Positions 1-9,800 of a DNA stretch of 42,907 nt are shown piece by piece; within the stretch, counting starts at the first letter, position 1, and each line of letters begins with the position of its first letter. The DNA lies in IMG/VR virus record IMGVR_UViG_3300005253_000024, positions 1-42,907 of that record; one strand, written 5' to 3'. The stretch comes from a virus. A program made the translations under genes and the position numbers. The notes beneath the pieces are model-generated. The model was given only the letters and a program-made list of their open reading frames with translations. It had not been told where the DNA came from and ran no database searches.

Positions 1-121
1 CTTATGTCCAAAGTTGATAAAGGTAAGTTAGATGGTATTGAGGCGTTGGCTGATGTTACAGGAAGCACTGCCCCACAGGCTCATGGACCTTCCCATGAAG
101 ATACTGGCGGTGATGAGATAA
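1..121. repeat. Terminal direct repeat, copy 1 (contig overlap)
   Basis: Bases 1-121 are identical to 42787-42907. The repeat lies inside one continuous reading frame (tail fibre), so joining the ends restores a single gene. An exact 121-base overlap equals an odd k-mer size used by short-read assemblers, so it most likely marks a closed circle in the assembly graph and not a physical terminal repeat. Confidence 0.95.
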
Positions 122-2505
122 GTGTAGCTGGGTTAGATGGTAAAACTGCTGAATTATCTACCCATGAAACCATTACCAATGCAGCTACAGGTTTCCCCAA
201 TAGGGGTGACAGTGTCCTCTCATTTGATACAGTAACATTTACCATAACTCCTGCAGTTAGTACATTTGATTATTATATAGCAGGGGCAAAATATACTAAA
301 AGTTCCGCAGAGAACATAGTAATCGCTGACACATCGGGTGTTCATTTTATCTACTATGACGGCAGTACGCTTTCTGCGTCTATTAATCCTAGCAATGCCG
401 CCATAGAGGATATAATATTAAATAAGGCGTGGGTGGCAACTATCTACTGGCAAACTACTGGTGCTGGTGCTGGCGTAGCTCCTCTTCTTGCCGATGAGAG
501 GCATGGAGTCCAGATGTCAGGCAAGACACACCATTGGCTTCACGATATTAACGGTGCAGCTTGGCATGATGGACTCACGCTTTCAGGTTATACAGAAGCT
601 ACCGATAGTGATGCCGCACTCACATTTGAACTTACCAATGGTGTATATTTCGATGAGGACTTGGAACATACTATAATTGATGGAGCACCAGCCACCCAAT
701 ATGCACAGCAACTCAACGGAGGTGATGCTGAGATACCCATTGTTTATAGGAATGCAGCTGGGATATGGGTGCAAGACGCTGCTTCAACTTTACCTTATAA
801 GTTAATTAGTGCGGGCAATAGATTGGCTTTCAATAGAGATGATGGTGGTGGAAACTGGTCGCAGGTAGAAGTGGCTGATGGAAAATGGGTAAGTATGACC
901 CTTATTGCAACCAACGATTGGCAATATCCTATTAAAGCTATACAGGGTCAGAACGAATACACCGATAAAAAGACAGCAGTTGAAGAGGCTACAGCCGAGA
1001 TTATCAGTTTTGGCGGAGGCACTCTGAGTCCCGAAGTGATTACTCTATATAGATTTGTCATGCAAACAAAGGACACCTTCAGTGGGACAAAGAAAGCCAA
1101 GATAGAAACAGATGGAGTAACAGACTTTAGAGGAGCACAAATCTTAGGCGAGGCTGCCGCAGCAGGCGATCATGGGACACTATCTGGTTTGGCCGATGAT
1201 GACCATGCCCAGTATATAAGAGCTGATGGCACAAGAGCTTTGTCTGGTGCTTGGGATATGGGTAGTCAGTTAATCACCAACCTGAAACTTGGCGGCACAA
1301 TGGATGCTAACTCTCAAGCTTTAATTAATGTCTTGGATTTAGACCTTGGTACTGAGTCCGCCATGGGCACCTTCTCGGCTACGTTAACCGCTGCAAATGC
1401 TGGCACAGCTTGGCTCATTAAGTCAAAGGACACCTCCGATATCCTGAGACCAAGATTAGGCTTGAGCGGCGGTGTTGATACTGCGGTATGGGCATGGGTA
1501 AATAGTACCCACACAGGGATAGTGCTGAGTGGTGCTCTAACCCTCAATGGTCAGACCTTTGATGCTGGTAGTGGTTCTTTAAGAGTAGATACTACAGGTA
1601 GCAATGAGGGAATTGATATTTATGCTACAAGTGATGATGGTGGAGTACGGTGTTCCTTTTATCACGTAACAGCAAGTCCAGTAGCGAATGATATTCCCTT
1701 TCAGTGGTATGTCTATGGTAAGGATACTGGTGGAACTCAACGGGAACTCGCAACTCAGAGATTTCTGGTTGAGTCTGTAGGTGCTACTACTCTAGCTGGC
1801 AAAATGGATATATTATTGCGGACAGGTGCTGCTTGGAATACAGCTCTCACATTAAGTAGTGCTGGTGCTCTCTGGATAGATGCTGGCTTAGAGGTTGGTG
1901 GCAATATCGTTATGGGTGGGAGTGCTATTACAGGACATGCCCAAGCAATATCTGATAATGCTGTTTTAACAGTAGACCATGTTACCCCAGTATCAGGTGA
2001 CTATGCTAAATTTACAGCAAATGGGTTAGAGGGGAGAGAGAAATCAGAGGTACTCTCTGACCTTAATGTAGAAGATGGGGCTGATGTTAGCCCTATAAAA
2101 TTCGTCTATAAAGGGACTGCGGAAACAGTTAATAATAGTGACGTCCTTCAAGATGACGATGCCTTTACATTTTCAGTATTGGCAAATAAGGCCTATAAAG
2201 TTGACCTTTGGTTACTCTGGTTTAGTGGAACAACCCCCGACTTAAAACTTCAATGGTCTGGGCCAGTTGGTGCAGGGGGTGATTGGCTTGTTGGTGAGAA
2301 TGTGACCAGTATTGTTTATTCTGATTTTTCGAGTGCCATTGTCCTTCAAGGTCAGGCCGCCTATGTTATAAGCCAAATACACTGTCTTTTAACCACAGGT
2401 GCAAACGCTGGAGCCATAACGCTACAGTGGGCACAGAATGTAGCCAATGGAAGTAATACCATAATACATGCAAGGTCTTGGATGAGCTACGCATTGCTCA
2501 ATTAG
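1..2505 (+). CDS. Tail fibre protein, C-terminal part (starts at 42277)
   Basis: This is the larger part of the 1004-residue fibre. The reading frame is open from base 1; the ATG at 4 is internal and not the start. The window-start segment reads LMSKVDKGKLDGIE, a phage fibre signature. Near residue 390 of this part is a second fibre hallmark, DHGTLSGLADDDHAQYI followed by DGTRALSGAWDMGSQLITNL. Serine-, threonine- and glycine-rich beta segments then continue to the end, which suggests a trimeric beta-structured shaft and a C-terminal receptor-binding tip. No intramolecular chaperone or enzyme domain was recognised. The likely role is host recognition at the tail. Confidence 0.85.
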   Translation, partial: LMSKVDKGKLDGIEALADVTGSTAPQAHGPSHEDTGGDEISVAGLDGKTAELSTHETITNAATGFPNRGDSVLSFDTVTFTITPAVSTFDYYIAGAKYTKSSAENIVIADTSGVHFIYYDGSTLSASINPSNAAIEDIILNKAWVATIYWQTTGAGAGVAPLLADERHGVQMSGKTHHWLHDINGAAWHDGLTLSGYTEATDSDAALTFELTNGVYFDEDLEHTIIDGAPATQYAQQLNGGDAEIPIVYRNAAGIWVQDAASTLPYKLISAGNRLAFNRDDGGGNWSQVEVADGKWVSMTLIATNDWQYPIKAIQGQNEYTDKKTAVEEATAEIISFGGGTLSPEVITLYRFVMQTKDTFSGTKKAKIETDGVTDFRGAQILGEAAAAGDHGTLSGLADDDHAQYIRADGTRALSGAWDMGSQLITNLKLGGTMDANSQALINVLDLDLGTESAMGTFSATLTAANAGTAWLIKSKDTSDILRPRLGLSGGVDTAVWAWVNSTHTGIVLSGALTLNGQTFDAGSGSLRVDTTGSNEGIDIYATSDDGGVRCSFYHVTASPVANDIPFQWYVYGKDTGGTQRELATQRFLVESVGATTLAGKMDILLRTGAAWNTALTLSSAGALWIDAGLEVGGNIVMGGSAITGHAQAISDNAVLTVDHVTPVSGDYAKFTANGLEGREKSEVLSDLNVEDGADVSPIKFVYKGTAETVNNSDVLQDDDAFTFSVLANKAYKVDLWLLWFSGTTPDLKLQWSGPVGAGGDWLVGENVTSIVYSDFSSAIVLQGQAAYVISQIHCLLTTGANAGAITLQWAQNVANGSNTIIHARSWMSYALLN

Positions 2506-2547
2506 AGGCGAGGATTGAAAATAGGAAGCTGGAATACTGTTGGCTGG

Positions 2548-2628
2548 ATGAAGTGCTTTTTTATAGCTCTTTGCCTATTATTACTTGCTGATTTTGTAGC
2601 CTGTATAGTTTTACCAATAATTTATTAA
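2548..2628 (+). CDS. Very small membrane peptide (26 aa)
   Basis: A 26-codon frame begins MKCFFIALCLLLLADF and is almost entirely one hydrophobic segment with two further cysteines, like a signal or lipoprotein leader or a single-span membrane peptide. An in-frame TTG at 2515 behind GAGGCGAGG would give 37 residues and has the better ribosome site. It fills the only gap between the fibre and the next gene. No homolog is known to me, so the call rests on composition and position only. Confidence 0.35.
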   Translation: MKCFFIALCLLLLADFVACIVLPIIY

Positions 2629-2645
2629 TAAAGAAATGGAGGTGA

Positions 2646-2858
2646 ATGTTGATTGAACTAACCAAGGAGGAAATCTGGGCTTCTAACATTTTGAATGGAC
2701 AGATAAATAATGCCCAAGCGGAGTTGCAAAGGGTGGCAGCAGCCAGGAATGCCTTTATTAAGCTATTGGAAATTAAATATAATGCTGTTTTTGACCCCAA
2801 GTCCAACAAACTGGTGGAGAAGAGTAAGCAAAAACCAGCCTCGCCACAAGGAGGGTGA
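2646..2858 (+). CDS. Small helical protein of unknown function (70 aa)
   Basis: ATG 2646 follows GGAGGTG at 2638-2644. The product is charged and helical, with a likely short coiled coil in the middle (NNAQAELQRVAAARNAF) and a lysine- and proline-rich tail. It lies between the fibre and the large terminase and ends just before the next ribosome site. I do not recognise a family. It is probably a small virion or packaging accessory factor, judged from position only. Confidence 0.6.
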   Translation: MLIELTKEEIWASNILNGQINNAQAELQRVAAARNAFIKLLEIKYNAVFDPKSNKLVEKSKQKPASPQGG

Positions 2859-2860
2859 TT

Positions 2861-3100
2861 ATGGGTTGGAGTATAGATTTGATTAGACCAGGTTTGGATA
2901 CTATATTTGGAAACCTAAAGAAACAGTACACAGTCCAGCATGTTGAGGCTACCAACCCAACCGTTATGGTCAAACATGAGGGAGAGATAACACTTAGCAT
3001 AATGAAACGTATAGTTGGTATGTTTCCTGAATTTGTCTACATGAATTTTGTTCCTAACTCAACCTTTCCTACTGGGCAATCTATAGCGGAGACTCACTAA
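2861..3100 (+). CDS. Small protein of unknown function upstream of terminase (79 aa)
   Basis: ATG 2861 is preferred over GTG 2855 because AAGGAGG at 2848-2854 is spaced six bases from it. The stop overlaps the TerL start by one base (TAATG), so translation is probably coupled to packaging. The sequence has mixed alpha/beta character with no motif I recognise. Its place directly before TerL is where some phages keep packaging accessory proteins, but no small-subunit helix-turn-helix is visible here. Confidence 0.65.
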   Translation: MGWSIDLIRPGLDTIFGNLKKQYTVQHVEATNPTVMVKHEGEITLSIMKRIVGMFPEFVYMNFVPNSTFPTGQSIAETH

Positions 3101-4683
3101 TGGTTACAGCAGAACAAACCCTTAGAGACCTTATTGGTAATGACCGCAAGTTCATTGAGACTTTGTTCGTCGTGGAAAATAAGCAACGTAGGATAGTTCC
3201 CTTTGCCTATAATAATATTCAGACCGATGCTGACGTCACAGAAACAGGTATGGATATTTGGGTTAAGCCTGCCCAAGTTGGCTTTTCAACTGAAAGGATA
3301 GCAAAGAGGTTAAAAGATACCTTGACCAGTCCAGGCACCAATACCGTCCTTGTAGCCTACGATGATTTTATTACAGAAAGGTTATTAAGTAAGGTCACCT
3401 TTTTCTATAACCATTTAATGGGATTGAATATTCCTGGCTTTCCCGAAATCTATCACAATTCTACCTATGAAAAGACCTTCCGTTTTTATGTCAAAGGTAG
3501 AGTTTATAGTACCAGTTCTATTTATATAGCTTCAGCCCGTAGTTATGTGGCAGGTAGAGCCGAAACCATCCATCACTTATTATTTGATGAATTTGCCTTT
3601 TACCCAGCTAAGGCACTAGACGATATAGTTTCCCCTGCATTAGACCGTGTTCCTGTTGGTGGTACTGTAGATATATATTCTACTCCTAATGGACAGGAAA
3701 ATGACTTCTATGGTATGTACCAGTTGGCCAGAGAAGGTAAGTCAACCTTTACTCCACATTTCTACCCTTGGTTTTTACATGAGGAGTATGTTATCGTATT
3801 GGGTGACTCCAGAATTGAAAGGCTTATCCCTGAAACCAATGCACCCGAGTTCAAATTGTCCATTGATGAGGACAGCTTAGTTACTAATTTCAATTTGACC
3901 TTTGACCAGATAAGGTGGCGTAGGTGGAAGATTAAGGAGAAACAGAGTCTTAGGCGTTCTGGTGAGATGATATTAAAATTTCAACAGGAGTTTCCTGAGG
4001 ATGATGTATCCTGTTTTATAGCTATTGGCAATACCTATTATGAGGATACATATATGGATAGGCTGGCTAAGAGTTGTTATCCTGCACCAATAGTGAATAC
4101 TGATGGGTTGAATATTTGGTATCCACCAGAGAAGGGTAAGAAATATATTATCACTATCGACCCTGGGCAGGAGAGAATAACCTTGTCTGCTATTGGTGTG
4201 CTATGCTTTGAGGAGGATGAGGAAGGTAACTACAAGCCTAAGTGGTGTGCTAGGGATGCAGGTCTATATGGCCCAGAGGTCACCTGTGACAAGGCTATTA
4301 AGGCTTCTAACCTCTATGGTAGGGCTATGATAACTTGGGAAGATAATGCTCATGGTTTGGCTCTTACCGTCCTATTGCATAGGAGGAGACCAATTTACTT
4401 CAGGTCGGACATTGTTAATAAGATGCCAACTACTACTCCTGGCTGGAGAACTACTCCTAGTAATAAACCATATATGCTACAGAAGGTGTCAGGCTCTCTA
4501 GCCGACTTAACCTGCCATGACATTGAATTGGTTAGGCAATTAAGGAACTTCAGGCGACTTGCTAATGGGGTGGAAATTGTCGGTGCTGATGACATCCATG
4601 ACAGTTATGCTATTGGTCTGGTGTGCCTTGACCCGAAACCAATGAAACGTGGACTCATAGGACGTTCAGGTTGGAAATGGTAA
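3100..4683 (+). CDS. terL: Terminase large subunit (TerL)
   Basis: TerL is the DNA-packaging motor that docks on the portal, translocates DNA with ATP and cuts the concatemer. The 527-residue length is normal. The ATPase domain has a deviant Walker A, KPAQVGFST (about residues 56-64), Walker B LLFDE (D163, E164) and a downstream STPNG coupling motif. The C-terminal RNase H-like nuclease domain has its first acidic residue in IITIDPGQ (D354), a second candidate in TWEDN (E414/D415) and a third in DDIHDSYA (D501). The start overlaps the stop of the preceding gene. The portal follows after three short membrane-protein genes. Confidence 0.92.
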   Translation: MVTAEQTLRDLIGNDRKFIETLFVVENKQRRIVPFAYNNIQTDADVTETGMDIWVKPAQVGFSTERIAKRLKDTLTSPGTNTVLVAYDDFITERLLSKVTFFYNHLMGLNIPGFPEIYHNSTYEKTFRFYVKGRVYSTSSIYIASARSYVAGRAETIHHLLFDEFAFYPAKALDDIVSPALDRVPVGGTVDIYSTPNGQENDFYGMYQLAREGKSTFTPHFYPWFLHEEYVIVLGDSRIERLIPETNAPEFKLSIDEDSLVTNFNLTFDQIRWRRWKIKEKQSLRRSGEMILKFQQEFPEDDVSCFIAIGNTYYEDTYMDRLAKSCYPAPIVNTDGLNIWYPPEKGKKYIITIDPGQERITLSAIGVLCFEEDEEGNYKPKWCARDAGLYGPEVTCDKAIKASNLYGRAMITWEDNAHGLALTVLLHRRRPIYFRSDIVNKMPTTTPGWRTTPSNKPYMLQKVSGSLADLTCHDIELVRQLRNFRRLANGVEIVGADDIHDSYAIGLVCLDPKPMKRGLIGRSGWKW

Positions 4684-4874
4684 TAGCAATGAAAGATTTA
4701 CCTAAATTATTTGAAGCGGTTATCATACCTTACATAATCATTGCCTCTTTTACGCTGATTTGCTGGCTGACAGGGACAGGACAGAGTGTACCCGAATGGC
4801 CGTGGGTTTTCTTTCTAGGTGGTCTGAGTAAGTATGGTATCACCTTTAGTGTGGGAAAGATAAGGAAGAAATGA
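4677..4874 (+). CDS. Small two-span membrane protein, holin-like
   Basis: This 65-residue protein has two hydrophobic stretches, IIPYIIIASFTLICWL and WVFFLGGLSKYGITFSV, and a basic C-terminus, the general build of a small holin. The start is uncertain: ATG 4677 behind a weak CAGG is chosen, with TTG 4671 and ATG 4689 as alternatives. It overlaps the end of TerL, and its stop overlaps the next start (ATGA). With the next two genes it forms a run of three membrane proteins between TerL and portal. Holin function is inferred from topology alone, and no endolysin was recognised nearby. Confidence 0.6.
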   Translation: MVIAMKDLPKLFEAVIIPYIIIASFTLICWLTGTGQSVPEWPWVFFLGGLSKYGITFSVGKIRKK

Positions 4875-4966
4875 TAATAGGATTTATAATTGGCATTGTA
4901 CTTGCAGCTATACTATTGGGGATACTCGTAATAGTCCTCGTCAAAAGGTATTGGGACACGTTTTAA
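4871..4966 (+). CDS. Single-span membrane peptide (31 aa)
   Basis: The ATG overlaps the preceding TGA (ATGA). The peptide is one long hydrophobic helix (IIGFIIGIVLAAILLGILV) with a short basic and aromatic tail. It is plausible as a lysis accessory or pinholin-like peptide in the same cluster as its two neighbours, but composition is the only support. Confidence 0.5.
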   Translation: MIIGFIIGIVLAAILLGILVIVLVKRYWDTF

Positions 4967-4969
4967 GAA

Positions 4970-5182
4970 ATGAAACTGTTAAAGTATCTTTTAACTCAAC
5001 GCTTTTGGATAGGCATTGCCTCTGTTCTTGGTGGAGCAGGTTTAATACTGGTTCATTATATTGATTACGGTGGAACATTGCATTTTACCTTCCCCGACCA
5101 CGGCACACTGGGATTGGCCTTGGTTATATTTGGTGCTTTAATAGCAGGACTTAAATCAAAGAAAAGCAGGAGACCTAAATAA
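4970..5182 (+). CDS. Small two-span membrane protein, holin-like
   Basis: This 70-residue protein has two predicted membrane segments (FWIGIASVLGGAGLILVHYI and LGLALVIFGALIAGL) and a strongly basic tail (KSKKSRRPK). That matches class II holin topology. It begins three bases after the previous stop, and nine bases separate its own stop from the portal start, which has its own AAGGAGG. The function is inferred. Confidence 0.6.
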   Translation: MKLLKYLLTQRFWIGIASVLGGAGLILVHYIDYGGTLHFTFPDHGTLGLALVIFGALIAGLKSKKSRRPK

Positions 5183-5190
5183 GGAGGCAA

Positions 5191-6888
5191 ATGAATACTA
5201 AGGATTTAATAGCCAAGTGTGGTAAATTAAAAAGTAACTGGAATACTAGAGACCGCAAAATAAGGGAATGGTATAGTGTCCTTAGATTGACCGATGAGCT
5301 AAAACAGGAGGGTATGGAGTCGGTTACCTCAAACGACCCTAGGACTGGTTATAATCTAGGCAAACATTTAATGACCTCCAGCTTAGTGGCCGATAAAATA
5401 GACCAGGAGGATTTGAGCCCTCAGGAGGTGGAGGCTACTAGCTATCTGGAGGGATATGTAGCAAAGCGTTGGGCTGGTGAGGAAAGACGTTACCGTAGGA
5501 TGGGACGCCAAAGTTTCAAAGGTGAGTTGATAGGCTTAATGCTTGCTACTGGTTGGTACAGTGTGTTCAGTATGGTAGAAAAGGATAAAATCTGGTCTGA
5601 AGTCTGGAATCCTATAGAAGTCTACCCAGCATTTGGTCCTGCTGAGGTGGGCTTAACTGAGGTTGCCCATATCTATACTATGAAATCATCAATAGCCAAT
5701 AGGAAAGCTAAATTGATGGGGTGGAAGATTGAGAAGCCATTTACTGGCAATACTACCCTATATGACTACCATGGCTTTGACGATGATGGTGATGTGGTTA
5801 ATGGTATAGTCTTAGGTGGTAATCAAGTTGTACCGTTAGAAAAGAATCCAGTCCTTAGTAAATTGGGTATGCTACCATTGTTCATTTCTCCTATTGGTGG
5901 TCTTCCTGACAGGGGAGCAATAGATTCCAGGTGGCAGGAACATTTTGGTGAGAGCATAGTAGCTACCAATGAGGAATTAACCAAAAATTATAATAGAATG
6001 TTGACCTTCTCCCAACAGTTGATGAGAGATACGGCCAACCCTCGCTGGTTTGAACGTTCCTCTGGAGATACTACTATCCTTAAAGAAGAGGATTTATTTA
6101 AGCGTGGAGCCATATTTAGGGGAGCACCAGGAGAAGATGTTACTCCATTAGCCGTACCGCCAATTCCTGTTGAACTTAGGACAATGCTGTTTGACTACCA
6201 GAATATGTTGCAGAGAGGTTTGTTTCCTTGGGCAATTTTTGGTAATATCCAGATGCAGATGAGTTACCTAGCCATGGCTAACATAGCTTCAGCTGCCCTA
6301 CAAGTATTGACTCCCTACATGGATGCCTTAAGGGGGTTGCGTTCCGATGTAGACGATTATTGGGTTAAACTTTTAATGGCAACCAAGTATAAACCTCATA
6401 AATTCATAGTTCCTAGTAATATGCCAGAAGAGGTAGAGTTTGATGTTCAGGCTGACATCGAAATTCCTGGTTATCTTGTCCAAAGAGCCACGGTAGCTAG
6501 GATGCTAGACCCCTCCTTTAGGTTATCTACTGATACTGTTATGGATAAAATGTTCCCTGAAGTTAGAGACCCATTGAGGGAACAGGCTAAGGTGAGGAAA
6601 GATGATGCTATGAATAGTCCTGAAGCTATAGCTGCTGACCAGGTGTTAGCCTATAAAGAACAGGCCAGGCTGCTAAGGGAGAAAGATGACCCAGCCAGCA
6701 TCGAGGCTGCTGAACTCTATGAGAAGGTAGCAGCAATGGTGGAAGCTAGGCTGTCTCCTCAACAGTCAGCAATAGAACAGGCTGGAGCGGCCCAGCGAGC
6801 CGTTCCTCCTGCTGAGGAAGCAATAATGAGGGAAGTATTTCCAACCAAAGAAGCAACAGCACCTCAAGAAGGTCTAGGGAGGGTATAA
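5191..6888 (+). CDS. Portal protein
   Basis: The portal forms the dodecameric ring at one capsid vertex through which DNA enters and leaves. ATG 5191 has AAGGAGG six bases upstream, and 565 residues is a usual portal length. Supporting segments are an N-terminal helical region, a WNPIEVYPAFGP-type segment, and a long C-terminal helical stem around SYLAMANIASAALQVLTPYMDALRG. The C-terminal 60 residues are alanine- and glutamate-rich. Its position directly after TerL and the small membrane genes, and before scaffold and capsid, agrees with the call. The stop overlaps the start of the giant gene (TAATG). Confidence 0.8.
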   Translation: MNTKDLIAKCGKLKSNWNTRDRKIREWYSVLRLTDELKQEGMESVTSNDPRTGYNLGKHLMTSSLVADKIDQEDLSPQEVEATSYLEGYVAKRWAGEERRYRRMGRQSFKGELIGLMLATGWYSVFSMVEKDKIWSEVWNPIEVYPAFGPAEVGLTEVAHIYTMKSSIANRKAKLMGWKIEKPFTGNTTLYDYHGFDDDGDVVNGIVLGGNQVVPLEKNPVLSKLGMLPLFISPIGGLPDRGAIDSRWQEHFGESIVATNEELTKNYNRMLTFSQQLMRDTANPRWFERSSGDTTILKEEDLFKRGAIFRGAPGEDVTPLAVPPIPVELRTMLFDYQNMLQRGLFPWAIFGNIQMQMSYLAMANIASAALQVLTPYMDALRGLRSDVDDYWVKLLMATKYKPHKFIVPSNMPEEVEFDVQADIEIPGYLVQRATVARMLDPSFRLSTDTVMDKMFPEVRDPLREQAKVRKDDAMNSPEAIAADQVLAYKEQARLLREKDDPASIEAAELYEKVAAMVEARLSPQQSAIEQAGAAQRAVPPAEEAIMREVFPTKEATAPQEGLGRV

Positions 6889-9800
6889 TGCCAGATGAAA
6901 AAGGTTTTGCACCTCCAATTGAGCCAGTAGTACCTCCACAACCACCTGTTGAGTGGAAAAAACGTCAGGAATATTGGAGAAAACAGCTAGAGGAATATTC
7001 TAAGCGGGCTGAAACTCCTATAGAACCTATGAGTGCTATCCCAAGTGTGCCTCTATATAAACCAAAGGGTTGGTTGGACAGGCTTATAGTATTTCTTGGC
7101 GGTGGTTTTAAGGCAGAGAATATTTGGGCACCAATTCCTAAAATGGTAGGAACAACCTGGCAAGCAACTCCTCTAGCGGTTCAAGAACGTATGAGACAGC
7201 AGGCAGATATAGCTGTTGATAGTTCCGTCAGGGCACAATTCTTTATAGACTTTTATTCCCAAGCACCACTATTAGTGTCTACAGGTAGAGTAACATCCTA
7301 TGAAGATTATCTAGATGTTACTGGTGAGTCTGGTTCATTATTGACTCCACAGGATATAACCGAGGCTAAAGCAGCCATTGAATCTATAGCTGTACGGGGA
7401 GAGGAACTTCCTGAATGGCTAGAGGTTAGTCCTGAGGAAGAGGCTGCTGTTAGAGAATTCCTAGAGGCAGGATTAAAGGAGAAACAATTTCCCCTAGCAT
7501 CATTGAATAGGCTAACTATAGATGAGATAATCAAAGCCCTAGCACCTCCCGTTACTACTGCTAAATTACCAGAAGGTATGAGTACAGAGGAATTACTCCG
7601 CTTGGCTTCTGTAATGGATTTGCCTCCAGAATCCATTGAGACCGTTCTCGATATTGACCAGGCTGTGGCAGTAATCAGGGAAGCTACCTTGGAGAAGGAG
7701 CGAATGATAGCCGATGTTAAGGCAGGTATCCGAGACTGGGAACCTCCTGATATGTCTTTCTGGGAAAAGGCTTTCTTTGTGGTACAGAGTCCTATGCAAC
7801 AATTTGCTGACCTTATAAAGCCTTACTTGGAACATTTTGCCTATCCATGGGCAGGTACGGTATCCCTCATGGTGCAAAGAGGAATGGCTGGCACTCAGGA
7901 TTTAGAGAAGCTTTTTGATAAAGCTAGGGCAGAAGGTGTAGACCCTTGGCATGCAGCAGGTGTAAGTTGGGAAGAATGGGGTTTACCATTGTATTGGAAA
8001 TTGCCTATAGAGATATTGATTGACCCAATAACCTATACTCCAGGTATAGGATTAGCAGTTACAGGTAAGATTTTTACTAAGGTAGGACTGAAAACTTTTG
8101 GTGAGTCATTGATTAGCCTTAATCGGGGTATGATGTCAGCCTTAGATATCCCATTTGATGCTGCTAAACATCTTTTGAGTAGATTTCCAAAAACTACTAG
8201 CCAGATTATCCGCCATGAGTTGGATAATTTTACCACGACATTTAATGCGGCCGTAGCCAGACAGACTGGTAAGGCTATACATCAATTCACTAAAGAGGAT
8301 GTGGCCATTACACTAAGGTCTGCCCGTGATGCGTTTGTAGCCAATCCTAAGATGGATGGCAATGCCTTAGTTGATTTGGGTAGATACCTATCAGAACATG
8401 TTGCTATGACTGAGAAGCAAATTTACCTTTGGAGCCGCACCCATGGAGGTAAGTTGGCTGAGGATGTTCCTGCTTCAGTAGTCTCTGAGGTGAACCAGGT
8501 AATTACCGACTTTATTACAAAGGTTGGAAGTCATGCTGCTAATGCAAAAAGAATGGCTAGGGCTTTAATGGTTGAGGAAACACCAGAAAATATTACCAAG
8601 TTGGTTAAAGAGATACCAGCCTATTCAAAGAAACTATCTACCAATATAGATACGGTGATACAGATTGGTAGAACCGCCCAAATAGGGCCTGTAGCTAGAA
8701 TGCTCAACTATATGGCGGTTAGGCAAAAAGCTGTTAGTGCTAGCCGTCTGGCTGGTAAACAGGAGAGTGGTAGTCTTTTGGAAGGTATAGCCTTAGGACT
8801 TCAGCGTAGTGTGGACAAAATAGAAAATATGCGTTGGAGAACGGTACTAGACAGATATGTGGTTAGAACCTTTGCTGAAGCTAATTTAGGTAGTATTGCC
8901 TATCCAATATGGAACGCTTTTGAAGGTATAGCTGTTAGTCTGATTGAAGGTGTCACTCCTAGATTCGTTAAATGGGAAGCCTATAATATGATGGTTAAGG
9001 GTTTGCTGGGTGACCCTAAGTTGGCTGCTCAGACAGCCTCCGATGTGGCTGGTATATTCGGTACAATATCAGGTAGGCGAGCAGGTGCAATTAGTTTATT
9101 ACCTGGAATAATCCCAGAACGTATATTAGGTTGGAATGTTTCCAAGTGGGCTGCTGGTAAAGATTGGCTGGAGTGGATAGGTAGGAAGTGGATTCAAATA
9201 AGTGATGTTGTAGGTAACTCTTTCAGGCGTAACTATGTAGTTCAAAAATATGCCAGACACCTTGCTGAGAGAGCCTATAATGTAGCTGGACAGGACATCA
9301 ACCTAGCCTTGCAGAAATTGATTAAGAGTAGTCCTAGGATAAGTAAGCAGACTTTAGGATTAACCCAACATGAGTTGGAGCAGGAAATGTTCCGCCGCCT
9401 ATCAGTTAGTGTGGAGGATGTACTAGCTTTGAAGGGTGTATTGACTGATGGTTCCCTGATGCAGGGTGAAACGTTGAAAATTCTCAGGAAGGCTGACTAT
9501 CTATCACCTAGAGCCAAGGCAATAGGAGAACAACTGATATATGAAGGTAAGGCACTCAAGGATACTGACAGTATTGTAGATTTTGTAAAACAAGTATCCG
9601 ATGCTGCCATAGATGACCTTAGACGCTACCCATTTGAGGTATCTGAGTCCTTCCGTTATGTAGCTAATAAAATAGAACAAACACCAATCAAAACCAGTGA
9701 TAACCTGATGGAGATATTTACCCATTATGAAACCATGTCCGAAACAGCAGCCTTTATTCCTCATCGTCTAATGTCCCAAGTTATGGATGAGGCAGATATA

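Noticed and set aside
1-121. Physical direct terminal repeat as in T7-like phages
   Set aside because: The length equals a usual assembler k-mer and the repeat lies inside a gene; nothing indicates a packaging end here.
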